Under the pieces are notes generated by a model. That model had not been told where the DNA came from. It saw only the letters and a list, made by a program, of their open reading frames with translations, and ran no database searches. A stretch of 36,903 nucleotides of DNA from a virus, in the IMG/VR virus record IMGVR_UViG_3300036820_000053, positions 1 to 36,903 of that record; one strand, given 5' to 3'. Shown here in pieces: positions 29,391 to 36,903 of the stretch. The position numbers and the translations under genes were made by a program. Position 1 is the first letter of the stretch. Each line of letters starts with the position of its first letter.

Positions 29391-29570
29391 TTAATATTCG
29401 TGGGCTTTCTTCGCACGATGTTTTAAATCTTTCGACGCACTTTTTGCTTCGTGTTCTTCGACTTTATCGTGTTTCTTCTTGATGCCTTTATCATGTTTCG
29501 CGTCATGAGCATAATGCTTGGCATCCTTGTTTAGCTCTTCGGCGCATTTCTTCATAATTTTTTTGTGCAT
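29391..29570 (-). CDS. Lys/His-rich small protein (59 aa) overlapping the previous gene
   Basis: A 59-residue basic protein (MHKKIMKKCAEELNKDAKHY, AHDAKHDKGI, then KKKHDKVEEHEAK) in another frame from the 77-residue gene, with which it shares 68 bases. The periodic AKH/DKH/KK pattern is coding-like. Similar His/Lys-rich small proteins occur elsewhere in the genome. Function unknown. Confidence 0.55.
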   Translation of the reverse strand: MHKKIMKKCAEELNKDAKHYAHDAKHDKGIKKKHDKVEEHEAKSASKDLKHRAKKAHEY

Positions 29571-29736
29571 TCTTTTCTTTTTCCTTCATAATTTTTGAGT
29601 CGATGATGTTTAGATTTAGCATCACTTGGGATATTTCTTCTCTGTCAAGAATGCCATCTTTAGCCTTTTGTAAGACTGTTTCCCAGTTTTTTGCATAAAA
29701 CTCGCGTTCTTCGTCCAAAGTTAAGCGCTTGTTCAT
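29503..29736 (-). CDS. hypothetical helical protein (77 aa)
   Basis: A 77-residue charged helical protein (MNKRLTLDEEREFYAKNWET, then MKEKEKNAQKNYEEMRRRAK). It overlaps the upstream 48-residue gene by four bases (ATGA). Function unknown. Confidence 0.68.
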   Translation of the reverse strand: MNKRLTLDEEREFYAKNWETVLQKAKDGILDREEISQVMLNLNIIDSKIMKEKEKNAQKNYEEMRRRAKQGCQALCS

Positions 29737-29879
29737 TTTTTCCGCGGAATTTTTGCTCCTGATTTACGCGCTTCATTGAGAGCCGCTGCGACCGCTTGAC
29801 TCTTTTTATGCCCGCTAGCCTCCATCTCAGCTATATTAGAACCAATAGTTTTTTTGCTTGTACCTTTAGCTAAAGGCAT
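29733..29879 (-). CDS. small phage protein of the SKKTIGSNI type (48 aa)
   Basis: A 48-residue basic protein: MPLAKGTSKKTIGSNIAEME then GHKKSQAVAAALNEARKSG. The G-x-S-K-K-T-I-x-x-N-I and the Q-A-V-A-x-A-L-x-x-A-R pattern is a recurrent family in phages and plasmids, related in flavour to the DUF6496-like protein at 22236-22448 (KQAIAIGLSEAGK). It overlaps both neighbours. Function unknown. Confidence 0.68.
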   Translation of the reverse strand: MPLAKGTSKKTIGSNIAEMEASGHKKSQAVAAALNEARKSGAKIPRKK

Positions 29880-29971
29880 AGAAATCTCCATGCAAGGATT
29901 GATATAAGTGTTATCATGCTACACAAAAAGAGGGCATCTTCAAAAGTTACTTTGCTAAAATCTCGTTCCAT
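29870..29971 (-). CDS. 33-residue single-membrane-span protein
   Basis: A short frame seven bases after the 348-residue fibre gene: MERDFSKVTFEDALFLCSMI then TLISILAWRFLCL. One membrane span (about residues 14-30) follows a charged N-terminus. GGGA lies before the ATG. It is in frame with the fibre gene, so amber read-through would fuse it to the fibre C-terminus. It could be a lysis or membrane-anchor peptide; unproven. Confidence 0.45.
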   Translation of the reverse strand: MERDFSKVTFEDALFLCSMITLISILAWRFLCL

Positions 29972-29977
29972 AAATCC

Positions 29978-31024
29978 CTATAAATAATATCCGAAGACAT
30001 TGACTTGTTGAATATCGTTTGTAGCTGTACCATCAGCTGTAGTAACGCTTACATAAAAATCTGTAGAAGCTGGCACGACTGGAAGTGGCAGCGCTGGACT
30101 ATAAGAGGGGCTATCAAAATAAACAACACCATCATTAGCATTTGCAGGTATTTGAAACACGTTCAGGCCTGTTAAATCTGCATAATTAGGGGCTGTCCAT
30201 CCTAAGTTGACTACTGGACTTCCGGCAATCCCTGTAATATTTATGCCTAGAAAGCTGACGCCGACAACGTTAAACTTTCTGATCCCGGTCGTAAATAATT
30301 TTGTTGCTCCTAAGGCTGTGAAATCAATATTAACTCCGGGAATGACAATAAATTGCCCCTGCCATGTCGGACTAACTCCAGATCCGTTACTTGTTAACGA
30401 TTGTCCATATGCGCCGAACCCTAGATCACTCAATTGCCCATCAGATTTGACCGCCACAGGAGATCCAATAGCAGTAACCCCTGTTATAGCTGCAACAAAA
30501 ATGGCATTTTGTTGGCCTCCACCACTGCCAGCATCCCCGATTCTTATTTTATTGCTTTCACCTAGGACACCTTTATTTTTTATCAAAATATTAGATGACT
30601 CATTTCCTGCATAGTTTCCGCCAGACGATGATCCGATTACTGTATTGTTAGAGCCGCCCGTAAGTCCCGCTAAACATTGATCGCCGAAAGCGCTGTTTGT
30701 ACTTCCGTTTGTTAATGCAATGAGCGTGCCTGTCCCATATGAATTATTTGAACTCCCTGAGGTAAGAGAAGATAATGAGCCTGCTCCGTAAGAAACATTT
30801 CGAACCCCACTTGTCGAGAATTTCGACCCCAGCGCCAAATTGGACAACCCAAAATCTAAAGTTTCAGTTGCAGCAGATCCTTTAAATTGTGGAGTGGCAT
30901 TAGCTGTGACAATGTTAAAGTTATGATTAACCGCAGCTTCCGGAACATTATCGTTACCTGTGATCGTTTCTAGAACCGTTGGAGGAAGATTGCCAGCTTC
31001 GGCTGATGTGAAAAACTGGCTCAT
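29978..31024 (-). CDS. tail fibre / adhesin-like protein (348 aa)
   Basis: Residues about 60-150 contain Ser/Gly/Asn repeats (NNSYGTGTL, NSAFGDQCL, NNTVIG), then ILIKNKGVLGESNKIRIGDA at about 148-167 and FVAAITGVTAIGSPVAVKSDGQL. This is the stalk pattern of trimeric fibre proteins that usually precedes an S74 chaperone domain; none is present here. The C-terminal 130 residues form a beta domain, a possible receptor-binding knob. It overlaps the upstream gene by ATGA. Confidence 0.8.
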   Translation of the reverse strand: MSQFFTSAEAGNLPPTVLETITGNDNVPEAAVNHNFNIVTANATPQFKGSAATETLDFGLSNLALGSKFSTSGVRNVSYGAGSLSSLTSGSSNNSYGTGTLIALTNGSTNSAFGDQCLAGLTGGSNNTVIGSSSGGNYAGNESSNILIKNKGVLGESNKIRIGDAGSGGGQQNAIFVAAITGVTAIGSPVAVKSDGQLSDLGFGAYGQSLTSNGSGVSPTWQGQFIVIPGVNIDFTALGATKLFTTGIRKFNVVGVSFLGINITGIAGSPVVNLGWTAPNYADLTGLNVFQIPANANDGVVYFDSPSYSPALPLPVVPASTDFYVSVTTADGTATNDIQQVNVFGYYL

Positions 31025-31365
31025 CTAAAGCCCCCTATAGTGATCCATGTAGGATGAACGGAAGTTCTTACCCATACATTTTGACCAGCGCGGCCATTTA
31101 ACGTGCCCGATCCGTATGGGGGATTCCCACTATGGTTTGTTTGCAGATCCACAATAAGAGTTGCCCCAGCAGGCCAAACGGAGTTCAAATTTACTCCGTC
31201 ATAGCTTACGTCCACTGCAACAGATCCCCCATTATAGATTTCCATGATTTTGATATTATCCGGAAATCCATTCGGAAAAATAGGCTGAAAAGTACCTGAC
31301 AATCCTCCTGGATCAAATTGCGAAGCCGTGATAGCTTGAAACCAATCGTATTGTGGATCTGACAT
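31021..31365 (-). CDS. fibre-operon structural protein (114 aa)
   Basis: A 114-residue beta protein (NIKIMEIYNGGSVAVDVSYD, GVNLNSVWPAGATLIVDLQT, NVWVRTSVHPTWITIGG), with the look of a small jelly-roll or a fibre accessory domain. It is encoded between two fibre genes and overlaps the downstream one by four bases. Role inferred from position. Confidence 0.75.
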   Translation of the reverse strand: MSDPQYDWFQAITASQFDPGGLSGTFQPIFPNGFPDNIKIMEIYNGGSVAVDVSYDGVNLNSVWPAGATLIVDLQTNHSGNPPYGSGTLNGRAGQNVWVRTSVHPTWITIGGFR

Positions 31366-31367
31366 AC

Positions 31368-31610
31368 TTACTCCGCTGGAGTTGGGGTTTTTCCTACTGC
31401 ATGATCTTCTTCTGCGAGCGTCGAGGGTTCTATTTGGGGGCGCTCTTGCTGTGCTTTTCTTGCTTCAGATTCATTGATTTTTTGAACCGTAAAAGCCTGC
31501 ACAGCACATGCAAAGTCAAATAGCTGTCCCAGAGGGCAATCAGCATCGAGCAATAGAGAGCACTTGTCGCACTTTTCGAGTGTTACACTAATTTTATTTG
31601 AAAGATTCAT
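31368..31610 (-). CDS. hypothetical Cys-containing small protein (80 aa)
   Basis: An 80-residue protein starting MNLSNKISVTLEKCDKCSLL with CDKC and further Cys (DADCPLG, DFACAVQ), then a helical charged C-terminus. The ATG with GAGG before it is chosen over a longer frame beginning inside the fibre gene. No family recognised. Confidence 0.7.
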   Translation of the reverse strand: MNLSNKISVTLEKCDKCSLLLDADCPLGQLFDFACAVQAFTVQKINESEARKAQQERPQIEPSTLAEEDHAVGKTPTPAE

Positions 31611-31626
31611 TTTTCCTCTTTGTTGT

Positions 31627-34344
31627 TTATGTAACTTTCTGGCCATTCCAGATCGTCCCATTAAAATAAAGTGTCATTGATGCATAAGCCGTTGTAAGAG
31701 TTTTTGACGCTGCACTTGTTCCGGCGGAAGAAATATTATTGCCGTTACCGTCTATGGTAATTGTGTTTGCAGCTGATTGTCCAGTGGCATCATAAATCAC
31801 ATATGTTTGCCCTGTGGTTGGCGCTGCTGGCAATGTTATGGTCACGACTCCAGCTGTGGGGTCAACGGCTAAAAAGTAATCGCTTCCCAGTGCTGCATAT
31901 GCTGAGGCTGCATGATTCACAGTAGTGATTTTAGTGATCTGACCACTATTAAGCTTGATGGAGCCCGTTCCAGCCGCGATTACAGTTATTGCTGCTGAGT
32001 TGGTTGTTCCTAGAGTCAATGTATGCGCTGCTGCCCCTGTAGCTATATTTACAACTCCAGCCCTAGTAGCTCCAGATGCCAATATATTAACCGTTTGAGT
32101 TCCCGCAGAGGCCGCGCCATTCATGATAGATAGGGTGGTGTTAGCCCCGGGAGTCGTTCCGTTTAAAATATTAACGGTTTGAGCAGCTGTAGATGAAGTC
32201 CCAGAGGCTATATTTAAAGTCTGAGCAGTTCCAGCAACACCATTCATAAGGTCAACAGCCGCTAAACCACCAGTAGAGTTAGCAATGCTAATTTTTGCGG
32301 TTTGAGTAGCTGCTCCGATAGTTATTGTTGCTCCTGCCGCTCCTTGGATGTTCATCGCTGACCCAGAGGCGACCGTGACGATCCCTGCCGCGGTGTTACC
32401 GATGGATACTACGTGAGCGGCTGCTCCGGTACCTATATTTACAGTCCCTGCGGTGGTTGCCGCTGTGGCGCCGAAAATATTCACAGCTAAAGTACCGCCA
32501 GAAGCGTTTCCATTGAATAAATTGTATGTGCATGTACCGGAGGCTATGACCCCACTGAACATGCTAATCGTATCTGTCGCACCAGCGATTGCACCGTTAA
32601 AGAGCTGAAAGTTTTGGCTGCCTGTAGTGTTAGCCCCACCGAGGATTTGAACGGATTGAGTACCAGCGGAGGCAATGCCAGCCATTATAGCAAGAGTTTG
32701 ATTGCCCCCAGGAGTTGCACCGTCTAATATATTTACAGCACTTGCTTGCGTAGCCGATGCACCAGAAGCAATAGAAATGGTTTGCGATGTGGTATTAGTT
32801 CCATTTCCAATTGTTATTTGGTTACCTGATACACCATCACCGATCGAAATAGTCTTTGCTCCTGCCCCAGTACCGCCAAGATTGATGGCAATAGGCTGAG
32901 AACCCGTCCCCAAATTGAAGACGGATGTTCCCGTGGCAGCAGCTCCAGTCATGATATTGACGGTCTGAGCTACCGCTGCACTTGTAACGCCTGTCATCAC
33001 GTTGATTGTTTGAGCAGACCCAGGAGTAGCTCCAGCAAGTAAGTTAAATGTACAGGCGGCGGTAGACGATGAAGCATTAAGCACACTAACAGTATCTGTG
33101 TGCCCTGGTGAGTTAGTTTGACAAGCGCCAATATAAATATTTCTATTAGCAGATGGATTAGCATTTCCTAAATCAATTTCTGTGATTCTAGGGCTATCTC
33201 CTAAGAGTAAAGTGCTTGTTCCTGCCGTTTCAGCGCCTGAGAGTATATTTACAGTACTTCCTCCACTTCCTGTGCCGTTAGCAATGTTTACGGTCTGTAG
33301 AGATGTATTGATACCACTAGCGATCGTGACAGTATCTCCACCCGTCCCATTAGACAAGTTAAGCGTATTAGCTGTCGTACCACCTAAGATAGCGACTGTA
33401 TTTCCGCCATTGCCCGTTGCTATATTGACAGCGTTAGCGGTTCCACTACCTGTAGCAATGTTTGTCGTGTTGACTCCATTGCCAATCCCGATATCAACAA
33501 TATTTGTGGTACTAGAATTACCCAGCTGTATGTGTCCAGTTGATTGTGCTGTACCGCCAATCCTTAGAGTTCCTGTGGTTAGTCCAGCACCGATATTTAT
33601 GTTTGTTGCTGTTGTACCATTTATTGTCAGGGTTGTGTGGGCTAGTAACTCTGTATTTGTAGCCGATCCTGTACTTCCGATTATAATCGTCCTGGATCCT
33701 GCCGTGCCGATGTTAATACCATCTGATGCGGCATCCGAACCGATATTAATTGTGGTACCATTTGAGTTCCACGTTCCGCCAGCGCTACCCGCTAAAGTCG
33801 CAAAATTAAGCGTTGTAAATGTGGCTATACCTGCGGCCGTGCCTCCAATAGTAGGAGGGGAGGCAAACATAGTCGTAATTTGGTTGACAGGGATAACAGT
33901 ATTAGGCCCGTGAAGAGGTGTGTATGGGGTTACAACAGCTGTTGCGTCTGCAAGATATACATAGCCCTGAAGAGCTGTAGTAGCTGGATTTCCAGCTCCT
34001 ACAACGATGGCCGCTAGAGCAGTCGCAACGTCATTAGCTGATGATACATAGGCCGAACTGGGTGCACCTCCCGACTCTGTTTGTGCTAAGGTGGCTAAGA
34101 AAACGATCCCTGGGGTCGTTGTAGTTGCAAGGGCTCCTCCAGCCTGATTCCAAACTCCTGCACCTGTGGTTTCATAGATCATAGCGGGATTAACGGAATT
34201 GTCTTGCCATCGTGTTCCCGGATTATAAATATCGTGTGTAGTCGGTGCGCGCTGAGCGTAGCCAAGAAATTGCGGATACACAAACGCATCCACACCCGTA
34301 GCAAAAGGAGTTCCGCCTGCATTGTTATTTAGAGCAGCTGTCAT
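31627..34344 (-). CDS. long repetitive tail fibre (905 aa)
   Basis: The N-terminal 160 residues are the probable virion attachment (MTAALNNNAGGTPFATGVDA, VYPQFLGYAQRAPTTHDIYN, YVSSANDVATALAA). Residues about 190-800 are tandem short beta units such as TVNILNGTTPG, QTLAIMAG and AVNIATGNGG of roughly 10-25 residues, consistent with a trimeric beta-helical shaft. The C-terminal 105 residues (DPTAGVVTITLPAAPTTGQT, then ITIDGNGNNI) form a tip domain. No chaperone or enzymatic motif seen. The 5' leader has copy B of the conserved element. Confidence 0.88.
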   Translation of the reverse strand: MTAALNNNAGGTPFATGVDAFVYPQFLGYAQRAPTTHDIYNPGTRWQDNSVNPAMIYETTGAGVWNQAGGALATTTTPGIVFLATLAQTESGGAPSSAYVSSANDVATALAAIVVGAGNPATTALQGYVYLADATAVVTPYTPLHGPNTVIPVNQITTMFASPPTIGGTAAGIATFTTLNFATLAGSAGGTWNSNGTTINIGSDAASDGINIGTAGSRTIIIGSTGSATNTELLAHTTLTINGTTATNINIGAGLTTGTLRIGGTAQSTGHIQLGNSSTTNIVDIGIGNGVNTTNIATGSGTANAVNIATGNGGNTVAILGGTTANTLNLSNGTGGDTVTIASGINTSLQTVNIANGTGSGGSTVNILSGAETAGTSTLLLGDSPRITEIDLGNANPSANRNIYIGACQTNSPGHTDTVSVLNASSSTAACTFNLLAGATPGSAQTINVMTGVTSAAVAQTVNIMTGAAATGTSVFNLGTGSQPIAINLGGTGAGAKTISIGDGVSGNQITIGNGTNTTSQTISIASGASATQASAVNILDGATPGGNQTLAIMAGIASAGTQSVQILGGANTTGSQNFQLFNGAIAGATDTISMFSGVIASGTCTYNLFNGNASGGTLAVNIFGATAATTAGTVNIGTGAAAHVVSIGNTAAGIVTVASGSAMNIQGAAGATITIGAATQTAKISIANSTGGLAAVDLMNGVAGTAQTLNIASGTSSTAAQTVNILNGTTPGANTTLSIMNGAASAGTQTVNILASGATRAGVVNIATGAAAHTLTLGTTNSAAITVIAAGTGSIKLNSGQITKITTVNHAASAYAALGSDYFLAVDPTAGVVTITLPAAPTTGQTYVIYDATGQSAANTITIDGNGNNISSAGTSAASKTLTTAYASMTLYFNGTIWNGQKVT

Positions 34345-34395
34345 GACAAACCTATAGTTTTATTTTAATAAGACTACGGAGGCGAGTCGTAAATA

Positions 34396-34456
34396 CAGCC
34401 TATAACGTGGGTGCGATGCCACAAGCGCTGTTGTTAGCTTATCAATTAAAATATTT
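34396..34456 (-). promoter_or_regulatory. conserved leader element, copy B (upstream of long fibre gene)
   Basis: Minus strand order AAATATTTTAATTGATAA, CTAA, AGCGC, GGCATCGCA, CCCA, TATAGGCTG: the same words as copy A at 9851-9912, with different linkers. ACAGC can pair with GCTGT around a TGG(CATCGCAC)CCA hairpin. It ends 52 bases before the fibre ATG. Confidence 0.65.
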
Positions 34457-34488
34457 TTTCTCTACCCAAATAAAAGAAATGTCTTGCG

Positions 34489-34517
34489 TTGAAGACGAAA
34501 AAAAGATGTGCTAAAAT
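34489..34517 (+). promoter_or_regulatory. plus-strand promoter for the four-gene cluster
   Basis: TTGAAG and TAAAAT are separated by exactly 17 bases, 20 bases before the start of the 62-residue gene, whose ribosome site AAGGAGGTG is near perfect. The promoter diverges from the fibre leader. Confidence 0.62.
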
Positions 34518-34537
34518 AGCGGAAAAGGAGGTGCACA

Positions 34538-34726
34538 ATGGATTGGGCACAATTCGCAACATTTTTAGTAGTAAATACAATGTTTACACTAACGCTTTGG
34601 CTGTGGAGTAGGGCTGAATCCCGAAGTGATAACAGAGCTATTGTTGATTTAATTTTTCAAGTTCAAAATGAAATGAAAGATTTCCATGGCAGACTTTGCG
34701 CAATTGAAGAAAGAAACAAAAAATAA
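34538..34726 (+). CDS. small membrane protein with coiled-coil tail (62 aa)
   Basis: Residues about 6-24 (FATFLVVNTMFTLTLWLW) form one membrane span. The rest is a charged helix ending VQNEMKDFHGRLCAIEERNK. Proteins of this shape are common near phage lysis genes and resemble haemolysin XhlA-type or spanin-type anchors. AAGGAGGTG four bases before the ATG suggests strong translation. A lysis role is possible but not shown. Confidence 0.7.
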   Translation: MDWAQFATFLVVNTMFTLTLWLWSRAESRSDNRAIVDLIFQVQNEMKDFHGRLCAIEERNKK

Positions 34727-34735
34727 GGGGGAAGT

Positions 34736-35038
34736 ATGTACAAAGGTTTATTCATTGTATATCTATCAACGTTCGTCGCATGTATCATGATGCTTTTTGC
34801 CTGCGCTCATGCATGTGAATCGGATTACGAAAATACCGCATCTGTCTATTCTATAAATGGCCCTGCAAAATATTTTAACGAGGAAACATGGGCCAATCGC
34901 TGGACTTGTCCCTATTGTAAAATGGAATGGCCGGAAGGCTATATGTGCCATAATCCCCGCTGTCCTTCTAAATATGGTCACAGGCTAACACCTTCAGAGC
35001 TATCACAGGCTAAAAGTTTACAGGTTTGGCAAGATTAA
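34736..35038 (+). CDS. secreted or membrane-anchored zinc-ribbon protein (100 aa)
   Basis: The N-terminus has a signal-peptide-like segment (MYKGLFIVYLSTFVACIMML, FACAHAC). The mature part has CPYCKMEWPEGYMC and HNPRC, a zinc ribbon, then a polar tail. The cleavage or anchor type is uncertain; LFAC is only a poor lipobox. The stop overlaps the next start (TAATG). Function unknown. Confidence 0.7.
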   Translation: MYKGLFIVYLSTFVACIMMLFACAHACESDYENTASVYSINGPAKYFNEETWANRWTCPYCKMEWPEGYMCHNPRCPSKYGHRLTPSELSQAKSLQVWQD

Positions 35039-35295
35039 TGAAAAAGATCCCCCTGTCTAAAGAACAGCACATCGCATTATCGGATGATTTAGATAAAGCA
35101 CAAGAAATATTAGAACCATGGATGGATGTTTTTTGTGCGGCATACGCTTTTAAGTCAAGAGAATGCAAGACTCTTCTTAGGATTCTTAAATTAATTACTT
35201 CTGATATGCGCATACAGCAATTTAATCATTGGCATGAAATTGATGAAAATAATGGAAAGTCTCCATATTGTGGCGATGGAAAAAGTTTTTGGTAG
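35038..35295 (+). CDS. hypothetical protein (85 aa)
   Basis: An 85-residue helical protein (MKKIPLSKEQHIALSDDLDK, WMDVFCAAYAFKSREC) ending NGKSPYCGDGKSFW. The ATG that overlaps the upstream TAA is preferred to a TTG 12 bases earlier. No family recognised. Confidence 0.7.
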   Translation: MKKIPLSKEQHIALSDDLDKAQEILEPWMDVFCAAYAFKSRECKTLLRILKLITSDMRIQQFNHWHEIDENNGKSPYCGDGKSFW

Positions 35296-35315
35296 GTTAA
35301 AGAGAGGATTAAGTG

Positions 35316-35822
35316 ATGGATAGAGAAGAAGAAATCTCAAATATGAAGATGGCCCTTGAGCGATATATATCAGAAAATATCCCTGGTTACGAGGTGCATC
35401 TTTTTGAAAGCGACAAGCAAGAAAAAAGAAAGAAAGCTTTAGAAATAAGACTTCCTCCGACCGACCCTTCATCTCGTATAAAAAAGTCTAACGCTTGGAT
35501 AGTTTGGATTTGTGATGAGAATTCATATATAATTGATCTGCAAGTATATGATTTAAGACTAGATGTATGCCCATACAAAAGAGAACAGATTGTTAACTTT
35601 ATAGAGGCATGGTCAAAAAATCAAAAACCAATAATTTCATATAGTGACTGTGGTTGTTTAACTAAAGGCTGGGATGAATGGAAGTTACAGGATATTTATT
35701 TCAAATTTGGAATTCAATATGGATTTATAAACAGAAATATAATGATTCAATCTCTCAAAAGATTTTCGTGTATTGAGGAATTTGGAGAAAATATCAAGCA
35801 ACACTTAGACTTTTTAGAGTGA
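35316..35822 (+). CDS. hypothetical protein (168 aa)
   Basis: A 168-residue alpha/beta protein: a helical start (MDREEEISNMKMALERYISE), then beta strands (NAWIVWICDENSYIIDLQVY) and a C-terminal helical part. AGAGAGG lies eight bases before the ATG; a GTG directly upstream could also be used. Last gene of the plus cluster, abutting the convergent KTSC-like gene. No family recognised. Confidence 0.7.
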   Translation: MDREEEISNMKMALERYISENIPGYEVHLFESDKQEKRKKALEIRLPPTDPSSRIKKSNAWIVWICDENSYIIDLQVYDLRLDVCPYKREQIVNFIEAWSKNQKPIISYSDCGCLTKGWDEWKLQDIYFKFGIQYGFINRNIMIQSLKRFSCIEEFGENIKQHLDFLE

Positions 35823-36335
35823 TTAAGACAAACGCTGGTAAGGATATCCACCATTACGAATCAAGGCGTACAGAGACGCTCCAAGACTAGGCGTAACGCC
35901 TCTAATCCATCTATGATATTGATTTTGTCCAGACGTTTTGGGGGCTACCCTACCGCGACTAAATACATCATATATATTGCGAGGAACACCTTGATAACTA
36001 TATACAGGGCCGGTATCAGCGGAATCTTTTCCATGGAATTTAACAAATAGCTCGCCTGTGTCGGGGTTGTATTTAAAGGAATTTACATTACTCGAAGGGA
36101 AAGGCCCTTGATCGAGTTGCGGAACATTTGGAGGTGGTGGAGCATTCTGTAAGTTCTCTACTGGATTTTGTGAGCGCAGTTCATCAAGTCGCGAAGTAAC
36201 AGATTCTAGCTCGCGTGCAAGTAGTCCCTGGAACTCATCTGTTAAGATTTCCCCCGACTGCAAGACTTCTTGTATCCCCGATAAGAGCTCCTGTAAAAGT
36301 TGTTCTAACAGAGCTATTTCTTGCTGTGGGTTCAC
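35823..36335 (-). CDS. KTSC-domain-like protein (170 aa)
   Basis: Residues 1-55 are an acidic coiled coil (LEQLLQELLSGIQEVLQSGE), and a Pro-rich linker follows. Residues about 105-165 match the KTSC pattern: FKYNPDTGELFVKFHGKDSA, then VYSYQGVPRNIYDVFSRG and YHRWIRG. KTSC proteins are small and of uncertain function, often in phages. The start is GTG, overlapping the upstream TGA (GTGA). Last gene of the structural operon. Confidence 0.78.
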   Translation of the reverse strand: MNPQQEIALLEQLLQELLSGIQEVLQSGEILTDEFQGLLARELESVTSRLDELRSQNPVENLQNAPPPPNVPQLDQGPFPSSNVNSFKYNPDTGELFVKFHGKDSADTGPVYSYQGVPRNIYDVFSRGRVAPKTSGQNQYHRWIRGVTPSLGASLYALIRNGGYPYQRLS

Positions 36336-36903
36336 TGTCCGCCTCTAGTCTGTTGTATCTTTTGCAAGATAGCCATGAGTGCAGCTTGTCCCTGTCCGCC
36401 CTGTTGTGGCTGTCCTTGCTGTTGTTGCTGTATGCCTTCTTGAGGTTGTTGTGAGGCTGCTTCTTGTCCTCCATAAACGCTTTGTAGGATCGCCGAAAAT
36501 GGCGATTTATGGTCTTGCTCAAGCTTTTTAATCACAGATTTAAAGCTTTTCCCTCCTTTCCGATCTAAAGAGGCTAGGGCTCCAGCTTCTAAGGGTGAGC
36601 GTCCGCTTTGAATCTGTTCATTGATAAAAGCGTGTAGCTCGGGGGAATACTGCTCTATAACGTTTCTATTTTCTTGAGCCTTAGCTTTGGGTTGTCCTTC
36701 TTCAGCCTTTTCACCAATAAAATCTTTTATCTCATCAAATTCCATTCCCTCTTCTAGAGCCGATTCTATGAATTTGCCAAATCTAGGATCAATTTTAGAA
36801 AGACCTTTAATCGCCAAATCTTTTGGAATGTATTTACTCAAAAATGGAGCTACTTTCCCTAAAGCTATTCCTCCAAGCCGCGCGCCTGCGCTTGCTAATC
36901 CAC
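36332..36903 (-). CDS. virion-associated protein, C-terminal part (starts at 230 across the junction)
   Basis: The remainder of the 224-residue protein whose start is at 228-230. The linear window makes it look as if it starts at a TTG (36841), but the frame is open to the window end and continues to the ATG. This part has KDLAIKGLSKIDPRFGKFIE, an acidic helical EEGMEFDEIKDFIGEKAEEG, and a Gln/Gly-rich tail with polyQ (about residues 188-210). A virion or ejection-related role is inferred from the operon. Confidence 0.85.
   Translation of the reverse strand, partial: GLASAGARLGGIALGKVAPFLSKYIPKDLAIKGLSKIDPRFGKFIESALEEGMEFDEIKDFIGEKAEEGQPKAKAQENRNVIEQYSPELHAFINEQIQSGRSPLEAGALASLDRKGGKSFKSVIKKLEQDHKSPFSAILQSVYGGQEAASQQPQEGIQQQQQGQPQQGGQGQAALMAILQKIQQTRGGQ
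36777..36903. repeat. terminal direct repeat, right copy (contig closure)
   Basis: Identical to 1-127. See the left copy. Removing one copy gives the 36,776-bp circular map. Confidence 0.97.

Noticed and set aside
29370-29426. 18-codon plus-strand peptide MKCFKFILIFVG after GGAGAGG
   Set aside because: Good ribosome site but very short and antisense to the 59-residue gene; not enough evidence.
33182-33913. 243-codon plus-strand frame rich in Pro/Val
   Set aside because: It is a mirror of the repetitive fibre gene: the fibre's repeats keep the opposite strand free of stops.

Overview
The window is one complete genome of a tailed bacteriophage with a podovirus-like virion. It has a P22-type portal, an N4-gp56-type capsid protein, head-to-tail adaptor and tail-tube-like proteins, Gly/Ala-rich internal virion proteins, and no tape measure or sheath. 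The first 127 bases recur exactly as the last 127, so the contig closes into a circle of 36,776 bp. One gene runs across that junction. Strong AGGAGG-type ribosome sites and lambda-like modules (Cro-like regulator, Bet annealing protein, YqaJ nuclease, iterons inside the initiator gene) point to a bacterial host, but nothing identifies it. I see no integrase, DNA or RNA polymerase, or recognisable endolysin.

Layout. (1) About 17617 down to 1 and on through the junction to 35823, minus strand: packaging (terS, terL), portal, small zinc and histidine-rich proteins, two tRNA-like sequences, scaffold, major capsid, decoration, head-tail and tail proteins, internal virion proteins and a KTSC-like protein. 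Most of these genes overlap by 1-4 bases (TAATG, ATGA) or nearly abut. (2) 17.7-20.8 kb, minus: small accessory genes, many with CxxC zinc motifs, a serine recombinase, a small membrane protein and a structured RNA with a U-tract. (3) 21.0-23.6 kb: mobile-gene territory, with a YGGRGI-type homing-endonuclease-like gene, a DUF6496-like protein, a ParB-like gene, and an HNH endonuclease gene next to an orphan ParB 5' fragment. (4) 23.7-27.1 kb: replication and control, with a broken RusA-like gene, an initiator carrying four 22-bp iterons, a candidate antisense RNA, winged-helix proteins and a Cro-like repressor. (5) 27.4-29.3 kb, plus: Bet and YqaJ recombination genes. (6) 29.4-34.3 kb, minus: two fibre proteins and small proteins. 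(7) 34.5-35.8 kb, plus: four small genes, two with a membrane segment or signal sequence.

How it fits together. Late minus-strand transcription from in front of terS builds the particle. The capsid gene and the long fibre gene each sit behind a copy of the same conserved leader element, which suggests shared control of abundant virion proteins. The initiator with internal iterons, the Cro-like protein and a candidate leader-antisense RNA form a compact replication control module. With the ParB-like and resolvase genes and no integrase, this would fit an extrachromosomal (phage-plasmid) persistence mode, but that is inference only.

Most unusual points: the paired leader RNA; the HNH gene that appears to have cut a ParB-like gene and left a duplicated 5' end; the iterons and opposing RNA at the initiator; a pseudoknotted RNA at 18971-19084; two abnormal tRNA-like sequences in tandem; and a plus-strand RNA polymerase alpha-CTD-like gene antisense to the late operon.
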